A DNA stretch of 64,000 nt from Paenibacillus radicibacter. Its GTDB lineage: Bacteria > Bacillota > Bacilli > Paenibacillales > NBRC-103111. Position numbers and translations under genes: made by a program. The notes below the pieces were generated by a model. The model had not been told where the DNA came from. It did not search any database and was given only the letters and a program-made list of their open reading frames with translations. Shown here in pieces: positions 9,604 to 19,401 of the stretch. Where the stretch lies: NCBI RefSeq assembly GCF_024721995.1, contig NZ_JANQBC010000001.1, forward strand, positions 310,001 to 374,000, in the 5' to 3' direction. The stretch's first letter is position 1. The number at the start of each line of letters is the position of its first letter.

Positions 9604-11493
9604 CTAAATAAATGAACTTGGCGTAACGATCCGATGGTACAAATTACAATGACCCAGTGATCCTTCTTCCCACCCGTAAAATGATTCGAACACAAGCCTA
9701 CTCTCCTCTAACTCCTCAATCTCCGTAATTAAGCCATAGGTGTACTCCGCAAGTCGGTACGCTGTTGACTCTAATCGAGCAATTAACCCGCCATAACGAA
9801 TATCGATCACTTCCCAGCCGAATGCTTTATTCGTCATGAACCATTGCTTCCGATGTGCTGCACGTAATTCATGGACAAGTTGAGTTAAGTTCACAAGATC
9901 GTGATCTACAAGATGTTTAATTCGCGCTAAATCCTTGTTATCATAATGTTGCTTAATCCGAACCCCTAGGTCGCATTTGAGCCGCAGTACTCGGCTTAAC
10001 TTCACGTACACATCGAATAGGAATGACCACTCTCCACTTGTATCTGCATAACCTTGCAGCTTCGCTTCCCAATGGGTGTAGTGATTCACAAGATCGAGTG
10101 CTGCCACATGATGGTCGAACATTCCCAACAATAAATCTTGCCACAATAAGTACCGAGACGGATTCGCTTCCTCCAAGTTATCAAGTGTCGTACCCGGTGT
10201 TTCATCCAAGTACTTCACATTCATGAACGCTTCATAATTACCACCTGTGCACGTATGGAATCTTCTCGCTAATTTCTCATCTAGAACATCAGCTGCATAG
10301 GCATGTTCTGCGAACAACTGCAATCCCAATAACCCAGCATAATAATTTCCTTCAGCTCCGTTATCCCCCCACATCGTTGCGATAACTTCCTTCACACCTA
10401 ATTGTTTACATGCTTGAAGTCCCGCATTCGTTGTACGCAATGTCTTCCCGTAATTCGGTACAATCCCTGTCCAAGTCCATACCCCACCTGCGAATATCGG
10501 GTTTGAGCCGAATGCTTGATGCCTTTGAATATAGTCTTCATAGAAAGCTTGATCCGCATGATAGTAATCCCAATACACATACTGAACACCTGCGGGCATT
10601 CCATCAATGACCTCTTGTGGAATATGTACATCAGGATCATAATAACGTCCGTGTTTAGAGCCGAGACGGAAATACATATCGCTCCAGATCATCGGCTCTA
10701 GTCCATGCTTTTCTGTGATCGCCAGTACCTGATGCAAATGCGCATTCATTAAATCGAATCGCTTCTGGTACCCGTTGTTGTCTAAGTACTTCCCAAGTCC
10801 CAGCCCGTGGGCTTCGTCCATTCCAATATGTATCCGTTTGCTGCGAAAAGGAGCCATGATCGACGTGATCATTTTCTCAATAAATTGATACGTCTTCTCT
10901 TCACTTACAAGCAGAATATCATCTGTATCCCTGATTCCATTTGCATAATCCCATTTCAATGCTTGTGTTAAATGCCCTAAAGTTTGAATACAAGGAACCA
11001 TCTCAATACCGAAAATAGCTGCATAATCATCGCATTCTTTTAACTCCTCAAAGCTGTATTTACCTCTCATATAACCGAAGTATGGAAGATCCTCGATTGT
11101 ATATGTATCCTCCGTGTACAACATGAGAGTATCCATTCCCATAACAGCCATCAACCGTATGAAGCGCTTGATGCTATCTACCCGCAGAACCCCGTTACGA
11201 GAGACATCGAACATGACCCCAACGGTCTCGAATTGCGGAGTTTCCGTTTCATGAAAGCGTTTGCCAAATTGCATATTTTCAAGAAACAATCCCAGTGCAC
11301 GATAGAAATGGACAGGCTGCTCATAGTGGATCGTCCCAACTTGTTCATCGCATATGACTACAAGTGGCCCTGCTTGCTGCTTCACATGGATGAGTAATCC
11401 ATCTGGATGCAGCTCGAATTTCATTTCATTCTCTAAATAAGATACACCTTGGTACATGTCGTCTGTCAGATCACCCTGAAGATGGATTTTCAC
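9604..11493 (-). CDS. Glycoside hydrolase family 20 exo-hexosaminidase, probably cytosolic
   Basis: Predicted beta-N-acetylhexosaminidase cleaving terminal GlcNAc or GalNAc by substrate-assisted catalysis. The barrel carries HIGMDEAHGLG near residue 220, whose adjacent Asp-Glu is the GH20 catalytic pair, plus LMLYTEDTY and CIQTLGH. No signal peptide is present and the length (629) resembles the intracellular GH20C type of streptococci, so it probably digests imported oligosaccharides. A GTG at 11493 is chosen over one at 11502 because AGGGGTGA lies just before it. It is the first gene of the operon; a sigma-A-like promoter lies about 50 bases upstream. Family call strong, exact substrate unknown. 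Confidence 0.85.
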   Translation of the reverse strand: MKIHLQGDLTDDMYQGVSYLENEMKFELHPDGLLIHVKQQAGPLVVICDEQVGTIHYEQPVHFYRALGLFLENMQFGKRFHETETPQFETVGVMFDVSRNGVLRVDSIKRFIRLMAVMGMDTLMLYTEDTYTIEDLPYFGYMRGKYSFEELKECDDYAAIFGIEMVPCIQTLGHLTQALKWDYANGIRDTDDILLVSEEKTYQFIEKMITSIMAPFRSKRIHIGMDEAHGLGLGKYLDNNGYQKRFDLMNAHLHQVLAITEKHGLEPMIWSDMYFRLGSKHGRYYDPDVHIPQEVIDGMPAGVQYVYWDYYHADQAFYEDYIQRHQAFGSNPIFAGGVWTWTGIVPNYGKTLRTTNAGLQACKQLGVKEVIATMWGDNGAEGNYYAGLLGLQLFAEHAYAADVLDEKLARRFHTCTGGNYEAFMNVKYLDETPGTTLDNLEEANPSRYLLWQDLLLGMFDHHVAALDLVNHYTHWEAKLQGYADTSGEWSFLFDVYVKLSRVLRLKCDLGVRIKQHYDNKDLARIKHLVDHDLVNLTQLVHELRAAHRKQWFMTNKAFGWEVIDIRYGGLIARLESTAYRLAEYTYGLITEIEELEESRLVFESFYGWEEGSLGHCNLYHRIVTPSSFI

Positions 11494-11543
11494 TACCTTC
11501 ACCCCTAACGATGTTTATATCAGAAAATTCTGTATTTGAGTTC

Positions 11544-11571
11544 ATTATATCAGCATTTTTTAATTTGTACA
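11544..11571 (-). promoter_or_regulatory. Sigma-A-like promoter of the GH20/ABC operon
   Basis: On the minus strand TGTACA and TATAAT stand 16 bases apart, about 50 bases before the GH20 start. The -10 matches consensus fully, the -35 four of six. The surrounding leader is very AT-rich. No clear ROK operator or cre site was recognised. Confidence 0.5.
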
Positions 11572-11640
11572 GTGTCCTTATTAATTATTTGGATTATTTT
11601 TTTCATAGCCATTTCCGCTTTTTATCTGCGGTTAGATATG

Positions 11641-11676
11641 AAAAAGGCAGCTAAAAATGGCTTAGCTGCCCTTGTT
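11641..11676 (-). terminator. Intrinsic terminator after the alpha/beta hydrolase gene
   Basis: Hairpin GGCAGCTAA/TTAGCTGCC with a short loop, followed on the minus strand by TTTTT. It lies about 85 bases past the stop of the hydrolase at 11761, and separates it from the GH20 operon promoter. Confidence 0.8.
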
Positions 11677-11760
11677 TCGTTCTAATTATTGATTACATTA
11701 ATACTCACTACTTGCGAAACGCTCAATGATCTCTTACGAAAATGAATTGTAACTACTCCA

Positions 11761-12615
11761 CTATCGTAATAGAGAAGTTGCCGTATGTTCCTTCACTACT
11801 TCAATGATGGTATCCCAATCTCCAATCGGAAGTTCATGCCCAGTCCCCTCAAGTAAAACAAGATTAGCTCCTGGAATCGAACGAGCTAAATTGTGTCCAT
11901 GTTCAACTGGGATGATCGGGTCCTCTGTACCATGAATAACAAGTGTTGGAACATTAATCTCTTTAGTCCGCTGCAAATAGGTCTCACCGCCACTTATCAT
12001 GGCATGATTATTAGCAGCAACCATACTATTACTGCGCTTTACATCTGTCCATATTAACGCCTGCATATGATCCTCATTAAATGGATGCTTGGAACCTGCA
12101 AGTATACGCCACTTCGCAACTGAGAAGTCCACCACCTCTTGATCATTCGACCAGTCGATTTCACCCAAAGTAGCGAACTTTTCCATCACTTTCTCATCCA
12201 TAGCAGGAAGATCCGGTGCGAAATTGGAGGAGGAGATGAGTGTGAGGGATAACATGCGCTCAGAATGACGAAGTGCTATCATTTGAGCAATGATCCCTCC
12301 CATTGACATTCCGACAAAGTGTGCCTTTTGAACTTGATAGGCATCCAAGACTCCAATCGCATCATCTGCCAAATCTTCAAACGTATATCCTGGATTGCCA
12401 AGTTCATAAGTGGTTGACCGTCCAACATCTCTGTTATCGTAACGAATCACAAATCGTCCTGTACTTGCGATGCGTTCGCACATTTCAGTTTCCCAATATA
12501 CCATAGATGACTGCGCCCCCATCATGAGTAAAATCGCAGGATCAGCAGCATTCCCAAAGCTTTCTGCGCAAATCTCAACACCATTTATCGGAAATAGTAG
12601 TTCTGTCATTTGCAT
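11761..12615 (-). CDS. Alpha/beta-fold hydrolase
   Basis: Cytosolic alpha/beta hydrolase of 284 residues. The nucleophile elbow is GMSMGG (about residue 105), the oxyanion region is LLMMGAQSSMVYW, the acid is probably in HGTEDPIIP, and the catalytic His is in GTGHELP. It resembles the large group of esterases and epoxide-hydrolase-like enzymes found throughout Bacillales. The ATG follows GAGGAG. It stands alone between its own terminator and a long spacer, so context does not suggest a substrate. Confidence 0.85.
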   Translation of the reverse strand: MQMTELLFPINGVEICAESFGNAADPAILLMMGAQSSMVYWETEMCERIASTGRFVIRYDNRDVGRSTTYELGNPGYTFEDLADDAIGVLDAYQVQKAHFVGMSMGGIIAQMIALRHSERMLSLTLISSSNFAPDLPAMDEKVMEKFATLGEIDWSNDQEVVDFSVAKWRILAGSKHPFNEDHMQALIWTDVKRSNSMVAANNHAMISGGETYLQRTKEINVPTLVIHGTEDPIIPVEHGHNLARSIPGANLVLLEGTGHELPIGDWDTIIEVVKEHTATSLLR

Positions 12616-13019
12616 ATCTCTCCTCTATTATTGAATTTCTTTATATATGACTTCTCTCCATCTGAGAATGTTATATATGACAAATTAGCTCCTCCTTTCA
12701 TTCATACACTTAAACAGTTCTTTTCGTTTCCTTTAAAACAAGAAAAAGCACAGACTGTATGCCTGCGCTTCACGTACTCGAAAATTAACATATAAAGAGA
12801 AATGCTCATAAATCCCTTGTACGCCAAAGATTTACTCATTTCCTTCATGTTATTAGAGTTACCTGTATAGGCACACCAAATTCAAATACGATGCACATCG
12901 CATAGCCTTACTCTTACTATTCATTGTGCAAAATACATCGAAATTAGTTAGCCACACGTAACCCTCCGTTCAAATCAATTGAGGTCATTTTAACAAATCA
13001 ACTCCAATTCAGTCAACCA
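12616..13019. other. 404-bp spacer with no confident gene
   Basis: AT-rich spacer between two minus-strand genes. On the minus strand two short frames exist: 32 codons starting at GTG 12957 behind GGAGGG, and about 48 codons beginning near 12860. Neither resembles a protein I know, and the second runs through a hairpin. The spacer should contain the promoter of the hydrolase. Confidence 0.3.
12738..12772 (-). terminator. Terminator-like hairpin
   Basis: Minus-strand AGCGCAG/CTGTGCT arms around a short loop, followed by TTTTTC. It would end transcripts coming from the stalk-domain gene about 250 bases upstream, before the hydrolase gene. Confidence 0.5.
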
Positions 13020-13766
13020 TCATTTCCCAGTTAAAGATACTACTCGGAAATCGACAATCTTACCTAATTGATCAAATCGAATTCGGTATCGATTCGATAA
13101 TACGGTGTCTTCCTCATCCTGATAAGTCAGTACGACATCTGTGTTTGTCATGTTTGTTTCATGTGAGATATCTGCAATTTTCACAGGATTCACTTGCCCA
13201 TTCGTGGTATTCCACCACGAATCGAGGTCTTTCACGGTAAGCGATTTTTTAAGCTGCAAACCGAGCATTGCATAAGCAAGATCAGCTTGATCTTGCCTCA
13301 GCAAAGCGATAAAATGAGCGGCTAGCGAATCGGTATCTTTATCCGAAATGAGAAGTCCGCGAGATTTATCCCAAGTAAACGGTCCGCCGAATGCTGCTTG
13401 AAACACATCAATTGGTACCATCATCTGCCCGTCAATAATCTTCGCTTTCTCACTCATTATATAGGACTTGCCATTCACGAATGCATTCTGCTTATTGAGC
13501 TTTAATATGAACTGCTGCTTTCCCCGTTTAATCGCTGCTTGATCGGTTTCCACATCCCAAACAATGACTGCGCCTAATGAATCTGCTACAGACCGCAAAG
13601 GCACAAGATTACCCTGCTCAGTAATCGATTCAAGTGGTATGATCTTAATTGGTGTTTCTAGTAAGGTTATGGTTTGAGCAGAAGCTGCCGCTGGCATGAA
13701 TACCATGAATATGAATGTACATAGTATCGCAATCCGCAGCTGACATATTCTCACATGGATTTTCAC
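13020..13766 (-). CDS. Exported copper-amine-oxidase-type stalk-domain protein
   Basis: Exported 248-residue protein. The signal peptide (IAILCTFIFMVFMPAAASA) is followed by a copper amine oxidase N-terminal-like domain with the usual LVPLRSVADSLGA and VIVWD motifs and MMVPIDVFQAAFG. The C-terminal 100 residues (from DSLAAHFIALLRQDQADLAYAML) look like a DUF3887-type beta/alpha module. Such stalk domains are abundant on Paenibacillus cell surfaces; no enzyme activity is implied. The GTG start follows GAGGAG at 10 bases. Confidence 0.75.
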   Translation of the reverse strand: MKIHVRICQLRIAILCTFIFMVFMPAAASAQTITLLETPIKIIPLESITEQGNLVPLRSVADSLGAVIVWDVETDQAAIKRGKQQFILKLNKQNAFVNGKSYIMSEKAKIIDGQMMVPIDVFQAAFGGPFTWDKSRGLLISDKDTDSLAAHFIALLRQDQADLAYAMLGLQLKKSLTVKDLDSWWNTTNGQVNPVKIADISHETNMTNTDVVLTYQDEEDTVLSNRYRIRFDQLGKIVDFRVVSLTGK

Positions 13767-13823
13767 ATCAAGTCATCTCCTCTTCGAAGATCCATCATTA
13801 TTACCTTATGCCGTACTCGATGT

Positions 13824-14303
13824 TTATGCGAGTGCTTGTGTAATGGCTTGAACAAGTTCGTCTGACTCTGGTGTCACACCACTGCCAAATCGACCGACAA
13901 CCTCACCGTCACGGGAAATTAAGAACTTCTCGAAGTTCCAACGAACATCACCCTGTGGCTCTGCATGTTCTGTTAACCATGTATATAGCGAATGCTTATT
14001 TTCACCGAGAATGGCTACTTTTTCGAATAGATCAAAGCTAACGCCATAGTTCAACGAGCAGAACTCTTGAATCTCACCCATTGTTCCCGGTTCTTGTGCA
14101 CCGAAATCATTGCATGGGAAACCAAGAACGGCAAGTCCCTGATCCTGATATTGTTCATGTAATTGCTGTAAACCTGCATATTGCGGCGTGTATCCACATT
14201 TCGATGCTAGATTAACAATTAGAAGGGCTTTACCTTTATAAGATTCAAGTGAAGTCGCTTCACCTTTAGCTGTAGTGACTGGAATGGAATAAATGTTGCT
14301 CAT
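13824..14303 (-). CDS. Glutathione peroxidase-family thiol peroxidase
   Basis: Reduces peroxides through a cysteine. The peroxidatic Cys is in NLASKCGYTPQY (about residue 37), the family motif LGFPCNDFGAQEPG follows, and the catalytic Trp/Asn pair is in RWNFEKFLI. Length (159) and lack of selenocysteine fit the BsaA/GpxA group, which in Firmicutes is thought to use thioredoxin more than glutathione. AGGAGG precedes the ATG. It is probably independent of its neighbours. Confidence 0.93.
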   Translation of the reverse strand: MSNIYSIPVTTAKGEATSLESYKGKALLIVNLASKCGYTPQYAGLQQLHEQYQDQGLAVLGFPCNDFGAQEPGTMGEIQEFCSLNYGVSFDLFEKVAILGENKHSLYTWLTEHAEPQGDVRWNFEKFLISRDGEVVGRFGSGVTPESDELVQAITQALA

Positions 14304-14402
14304 GGGTCATCCTCCTTTAAATTTCCCTCATTATACCACAAGCAAAAAACCGATGTCCTCTAAAATCACACGATAACTTGTAAATAAATAGCGAATAAAA
14401 GT

Positions 14403-14444
14403 AAGAGAGAGAACCTCATGGATTACCATGTGATTCTCCCTCTA
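14403..14444 (-). terminator. Terminator of the GH31 gene
   Basis: Long stem, on the minus strand GAGGGAGAATCACATGG with a TAAT loop and a matching second arm with two mismatches, followed by TTACTTTTATT. It begins 15 bases after the GH31 stop codon. Confidence 0.75.
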
Positions 14445-14458
14445 TGTTCAATTCCTGA

Positions 14459-17400
14459 TTACATCGCTTCTCTTGGTGGTGCTAATGTTGATGCACGGTT
14501 TACATTCACCATTATCGATACGGTCTTGCCACCAAAAGTAGCCGTTACTACTGTCATACCTTCCAAATTCCCAGTGACAATACCATCTATGATGGACACA
14601 ATCGATTGATCTTCTATCTCGAAGAGTGTTTGTGCCGTGACATCTTCCGTTGTGCCATCCATATACTCCGCGATTAATTGCAAGGGGAATGATTGCCCAG
14701 CCTCGACCTCGTAGCTTGTCGCATCGAACGCAATGGATTGAACATCTGAACTTGGTACAACTGGGTCAACCGAACGTAATACTTGAGTTTGAACGACTTT
14801 GTAGACGTTCAATTCTGACGCAGATGCAAAACCACCTGAACCTGCTGTTGCTTCAAGCTTCACATAAGCTGCATTTACTTGCGTAAAGCTCACTTCTTTC
14901 AGCAAGTTATTCTGCGCCCAATTGCCACTTGCTACTTTCGTAAATTGAACACCATCCATACTCACGTAAATGTTGTAAGCAGTAATTGTGCCATTGCCTC
15001 CATCTGGACGAGGCAAGTAGCTAAACTTACCAATCAAATTCGTGCCACCTAAATTTAACGTAATGGATTGTGGCAGAGGATCGACACCGTACCATTTGAT
15101 ATGCCACCAAGTACTCGCATTGCCATCGAGTGTTTTTTGCGGTTCATCTCCAGCTTGGTAGCTACTTGCTGAAGCCGTCATTTGACTTTGTGAAATTTTG
15201 ACCAAATTTGTTGTTCCTGTTCCCGCTACCGTAACATTAGCGGTTGCTTGGTAGCCACCCTCTTGTGTTGTAACCTTAATTTGAGCTGTACCTGCACTTA
15301 TAGGCGTAACGACACCACTACTATTTACTGTCGCAACAGATGGATTGCTGCTGCTCCAAGTAACTGTCGTATTTGCTGCATTTAGTGGCAGTACGGTTGC
15401 TTCAAGTGTTATAGGGGCATCTTGCACATTTAAGTTTAACGTCGTTCGATCAAGTGTTACTCCTGTCACTGCTGCCGTTCCATTAATCGGCAAACCAATG
15501 AGTTTCACTTCTGAGATTGCAGCCTTCGTGCTTGTATCAGGTAGTCCCGTAATCGTAATCCGGACATATCGACCTTGGCTGCCAAATGTGTCCTTCAGCA
15601 CTTGACCCGCTTCCGTATTATTCATCCGGTTCAACACTTGAACCCAATTGCTGCTGCCTGCTTCTCGAACCTCAAGCTTATACTTGTATACCTTGCTGCT
15701 CTGACCAAAAGAAATTTCCAACCCTTGAATGGAATACATTTTGCCTAAATCGGCAGACCATACATGACCCACATTCGTATCATTTGCTGACCACATTGTA
15801 CTTGGGTTTCCGTCATTTGCATTGGAGGCTGGGAAAGCCGGGTCTGCACTATCTGCGCTCGCAAGCTTGCCTTGCAAAATATCTCCCAAAACAGGAGGTA
15901 CTGTTGGGGCTTCATATACATCAAGCTCTGATGCGGATACGAAGTTGCCAACTGCTGCTGTCGCTTCCAGCTTCACATATCTAGCATCTACGGGATTAAA
16001 CGGAACATACTTCTTCAAATTATTGCGAATCCAGTTGCCTGTGCTAACTTGCGAATAATTCGTACCGTTTGTACTGACATACAATTTATAAGTTGTAATT
16101 GTGCCATTGCCAGCGTCAAGGCGTGGTGCATAGCGGAATTGACTGATATTGCGGATTTTACCTAAATCCAAAATAATAGATTGCGGTAACGCATCAGACC
16201 CATCCCACTTGGTATGCCAGACTGTACTGGAATTACCATCAATAGCTTTGGAAGCTTCACTACCTGGTTGAAAACTATACGCTGAGGCGGTCATCTGATT
16301 TTTAGGAATAGCGGTAAGTGCAGGTACAGTTCCATCACGATATACATTGAGTTCAGCAGCAGCTGCAAACCCATTTAGTCCAGCAAGCGCTTCTAATCTG
16401 ACGTATTGTGCTTCCACCGTATTGAAAGTCAAGGTATTCTCCGACTTATCTGCGCTCCAATTGCCCGCTGCTACCTTCGTAAAACTTGTACCGTCTGTAC
16501 TTACATACAGATTGTAATTCGTTATAATCCCATTCGTACCTGAGTATTGTCTAGGCAAATACTTGAGTTTGTTAATGGAATACTTCATCCCTAAATTCAG
16601 TGTAATGGATTGTGGCAGCGGATTGCTTCCATCTAGCTTCGTACTCCATATTGTCTCATAGTTGCCGTCAAATGCGTTTTCAACTGGCGTTGTGGAATCG
16701 CTGCTTGTTGCGGTTGCTGTGATGTCCTCTTGGACAATTTTGGTTGGGTCATTGTCTGGTCCCGGTGGTGTGAGTACGACTGCATCAAGGAGTGGTGTCG
16801 TATCTGCTGTGAAACCTGCGATTTGTAATTCAAATGCTTGGTTCGTCGGTAAATTTGGTGTTTTTACGTATACAATGCCACCTTTATCTGCTGCATCATA
16901 ATACCAACCGCTTGCTGCGCTTGCTAAGGCCGCTTTGCTACCGTACTCCGTATACACAGTACTTCCAATTGAAACACTGGCCGGTTTCGTGTGCATATGA
17001 ATTTGGAACTGATTTGTACGAGCCATAAGTTTGCCCGTATAATCGCCAACACTTGCTCCAACTTGAACCTTCAAAGTACCTGTTCCTGACTCAGGAGCAG
17101 TAGAGGTGATAAGCGTCTTCGCAAATTTACCTGTACGATGTTCTCTAGAAACTCCGTCATCTTCATACATGGTAAAACTAGAAGTTTTGTAAGGATAAAT
17201 GTCGTAAGTGATCGGATTTGGCGGCACCTGGCCGTCATACAACGTTTCCGGATACATGGGAATAATAGCTCCAGCCTTAACGAGTAATGGCAACCGATTC
17301 AATGGAGCGTTATATTCATCCAACATCTTAGAGCCGTAATGTTCAGCACCTGTCCAGTAGTCAATCCATTTACCTTTTGGCAAATAAATACCATTGCGTA

Positions 17401-19084
17401 CCGTTGTGTCTTGATACACTGGAGCTACTAAGAAAGACTCACCTGACATGAACTGATATTGAGTCAATGTGTTCTTCGTATTCGGATCATTCGGGTACTC
17501 GTAGACCATGCCTCTTGCAAGTGGCGCACCCGATTGGTAGGACTCATTCAAATACGTATAGAAATAAGGGGTCAATCTTTGTCTTAGTTTTAAAATTTCA
17601 CGATTGTAACTTGTATAAGGCTCTCCATAGCGCCATGGTTGCTTATCAACTGATGCCCAGCCCGACATGCTCATCAGAATAGGGGTAAAAGCCTTCCATT
17701 GCAGGTCACGCACGTACGTCTTGTTGCTGCCTCCAAAGATGCCATCCACATCCCCAGTTGCATAATTCATTCCCGAGAGCCCCGCTCCAATAATCGATGG
17801 AATATGGAATCGAATATATTCCCAGTCTCCCGATTGATCACCTGACCATACCGCAGAATAACGCTGTGTACCTGCCCAACCTCCTACTGACCACACAAAT
17901 CCACGATCATTGGAGTTGTTCTCGACCCCTTTATTCGCCTGTCTCGTTGCATCTAATGCAAAATCATAACCAGGGCCGACCCACGCAACATCCAGCTTAT
18001 TCAGTCGTGTACCTGCAACGCCAACTTCTTGAACAATATTAGCCAGACCATTCTGTGTCCATAGCCCCGTGTAAAACCCTAGATTATGAAGCTGTGACAC
18101 CGTACTTGGCAACTGCACATAGCCACATCCATAGCCATCATTGGGCAATAGCCAGCCGCCAGGCATATCGTTATCACGGAAGCCCTGCGCGACTTTCAGC
18201 ACATCTGGAGTCGTCATCTTATTCGGTTTATTCGCTCCTGTATTACTTGTGTTATAACAATCTGCATCTCCCATGCTCATTCCCCACCTAGGAATTAACG
18301 AAGGCTTTCCTGTTACATCCGTATAGCCAGTTAAAATATCTTTCATTGTATCGCCATAAAAATAATACGCATCGAAACGATTTTCATTATGTGCCAATTG
18401 AAGGGGATTAGTAAAGCTATAAGTGCCATCTTGGAACGTGTTGCGCAAGACGCCATAACCTGCTGTACTTAAATAAAATGGAGATGGATTGGAGACTGTT
18501 CCACTTCCCCAGTCGCCATAATTATTGGCGATCTTGATCGTACGGTCGCGATGCGAGAAGTAGCCGTTCTGCATCCCTCCACCATAGAAATATTCATCTT
18601 CTCCACGGAGTAAATTTTGCGAGGTTGAATTTGCGCTATAAGAAAGTCCTTCGCCTTCTTGCCAGACTATTGTCTGGTTATCGCTCTTATACATGGCAAA
18701 TTTCAGCGGACTTTTGTAAGCACGAAGTACGAATTTGTCCGTAAACATCTTGTAATAACTGCCTTCATCCGTCCAGTTCACTGTAACTGATCCAAAATCT
18801 TCTTTAATAACGATCGGTTCCTTCGGTGTGCTGGTGCTTTTGCCTGTTAACGTCTGAAAACTACCACCGACGCCAAGCCAGAGTCGAACAATGTCATTGC
18901 GATAAAAAACAACTTTAACTTTATCATTGCCTGATGTGATCGTGAAAGTCTTGGCATCTGTCTTCTCAAAACCCGTTATGTCACCCACTGTTGCTGCGAA
19001 TGTTAGTTTTCCACCGATGAAAAATAAGGTTAATATAACCGCCAAGCAGCATAAAAATCCTAATCCGCTTCTCTGTATCCTCAC
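14459..19084 (-). CDS. Secreted multimodular GH31 glycosidase with CBM32-like and Big domains
   Basis: Large exported alpha-glycosidase of 1541 residues. After the signal peptide (about 1-31) comes a GH31 N-terminal beta domain, then a catalytic barrel (about 260-590) with LDVAWVGPGYDF (likely nucleophile Asp near 365) and AVWSGDQSGDW (likely acid Asp near 416). Then follow a GH31 C-terminal beta region, F5/8C (CBM32-like) modules at about 780-920, 930-1065, 1075-1200 and 1300-1430, a Big2 domain at about 1210-1295, and a final Big-like domain. The AWVGxGY signature resembles what I recall of the GH31 alpha-N-acetylgalactosaminidase group, so that substrate is possible but unproved. The GTG at 19084 is chosen for its spacing from AAGGAG; a GTG at 19093 abuts that site. 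Confidence 0.85.
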   Translation of the reverse strand: MRIQRSGLGFLCCLAVILTLFFIGGKLTFAATVGDITGFEKTDAKTFTITSGNDKVKVVFYRNDIVRLWLGVGGSFQTLTGKSTSTPKEPIVIKEDFGSVTVNWTDEGSYYKMFTDKFVLRAYKSPLKFAMYKSDNQTIVWQEGEGLSYSANSTSQNLLRGEDEYFYGGGMQNGYFSHRDRTIKIANNYGDWGSGTVSNPSPFYLSTAGYGVLRNTFQDGTYSFTNPLQLAHNENRFDAYYFYGDTMKDILTGYTDVTGKPSLIPRWGMSMGDADCYNTSNTGANKPNKMTTPDVLKVAQGFRDNDMPGGWLLPNDGYGCGYVQLPSTVSQLHNLGFYTGLWTQNGLANIVQEVGVAGTRLNKLDVAWVGPGYDFALDATRQANKGVENNSNDRGFVWSVGGWAGTQRYSAVWSGDQSGDWEYIRFHIPSIIGAGLSGMNYATGDVDGIFGGSNKTYVRDLQWKAFTPILMSMSGWASVDKQPWRYGEPYTSYNREILKLRQRLTPYFYTYLNESYQSGAPLARGMVYEYPNDPNTKNTLTQYQFMSGESFLVAPVYQDTTVRNGIYLPKGKWIDYWTGAEHYGSKMLDEYNAPLNRLPLLVKAGAIIPMYPETLYDGQVPPNPITYDIYPYKTSSFTMYEDDGVSREHRTGKFAKTLITSTAPESGTGTLKVQVGASVGDYTGKLMARTNQFQIHMHTKPASVSIGSTVYTEYGSKAALASAASGWYYDAADKGGIVYVKTPNLPTNQAFELQIAGFTADTTPLLDAVVLTPPGPDNDPTKIVQEDITATATSSDSTTPVENAFDGNYETIWSTKLDGSNPLPQSITLNLGMKYSINKLKYLPRQYSGTNGIITNYNLYVSTDGTSFTKVAAGNWSADKSENTLTFNTVEAQYVRLEALAGLNGFAAAAELNVYRDGTVPALTAIPKNQMTASAYSFQPGSEASKAIDGNSSTVWHTKWDGSDALPQSIILDLGKIRNISQFRYAPRLDAGNGTITTYKLYVSTNGTNYSQVSTGNWIRNNLKKYVPFNPVDARYVKLEATAAVGNFVSASELDVYEAPTVPPVLGDILQGKLASADSADPAFPASNANDGNPSTMWSANDTNVGHVWSADLGKMYSIQGLEISFGQSSKVYKYKLEVREAGSSNWVQVLNRMNNTEAGQVLKDTFGSQGRYVRITITGLPDTSTKAAISEVKLIGLPINGTAAVTGVTLDRTTLNLNVQDAPITLEATVLPLNAANTTVTWSSSNPSVATVNSSGVVTPISAGTAQIKVTTQEGGYQATANVTVAGTGTTNLVKISQSQMTASASSYQAGDEPQKTLDGNASTWWHIKWYGVDPLPQSITLNLGGTNLIGKFSYLPRPDGGNGTITAYNIYVSMDGVQFTKVASGNWAQNNLLKEVSFTQVNAAYVKLEATAGSGGFASASELNVYKVVQTQVLRSVDPVVPSSDVQSIAFDATSYEVEAGQSFPLQLIAEYMDGTTEDVTAQTLFEIEDQSIVSIIDGIVTGNLEGMTVVTATFGGKTVSIMVNVNRASTLAPPREAM

Positions 19085-19093
19085 CGCACACAC

Positions 19094-19361
19094 TCTCCTT
19101 TTTCATCAGGAACGACGAAAACCAATCAACAAAGGTTTTTATTCAAACAGTTGTAACCTTCCCTCCTTTCCTTGCTTTCCTATCATAACTGGCTTGTTAC
19201 AGACAGTAGCTAGCTCGAATCATTTCACTCTGCTTGTTCGATTGGATTCAGCCTAGTACTATTTGTCTATTATATAAGAAATTGTTTGGACTTAACATAC
19301 AATTTTGGATTATTATGGTTGCTTTATTCAGAAATTTGGATCCAAATATGTATAAGACATT
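19094..19361. other. Upstream region of the GH31 gene
   Basis: About 270 AT-rich bases. On the minus strand a TATAAT (19269-19274) is the best -10 candidate, but no good -35 at 16-18 bases was found. No gene is visible. Regulation of the GH31 gene probably acts here. Confidence 0.3.
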
Positions 19362-19387
19362 AAAAAAAGCCGCTACATGAGCGGCTT
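19362..19387 (-). terminator. Terminator of the amino-acid ABC operon
   Basis: Minus-strand AGCCGCT/AGCGGCT hairpin with a CATGT loop followed by seven T. It starts 15 bases after the ATPase stop codon. Confidence 0.9.
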
Positions 19388-19401
19388 CTAAATCATACCT
19401 C

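Noticed and set aside
14800-16700. Repeated DNA-level similarity inside the GH31 gene, at first suspected as a repeat array
   Set aside because: It reflects three similar CBM32-like protein modules, not a separate DNA repeat or CRISPR.
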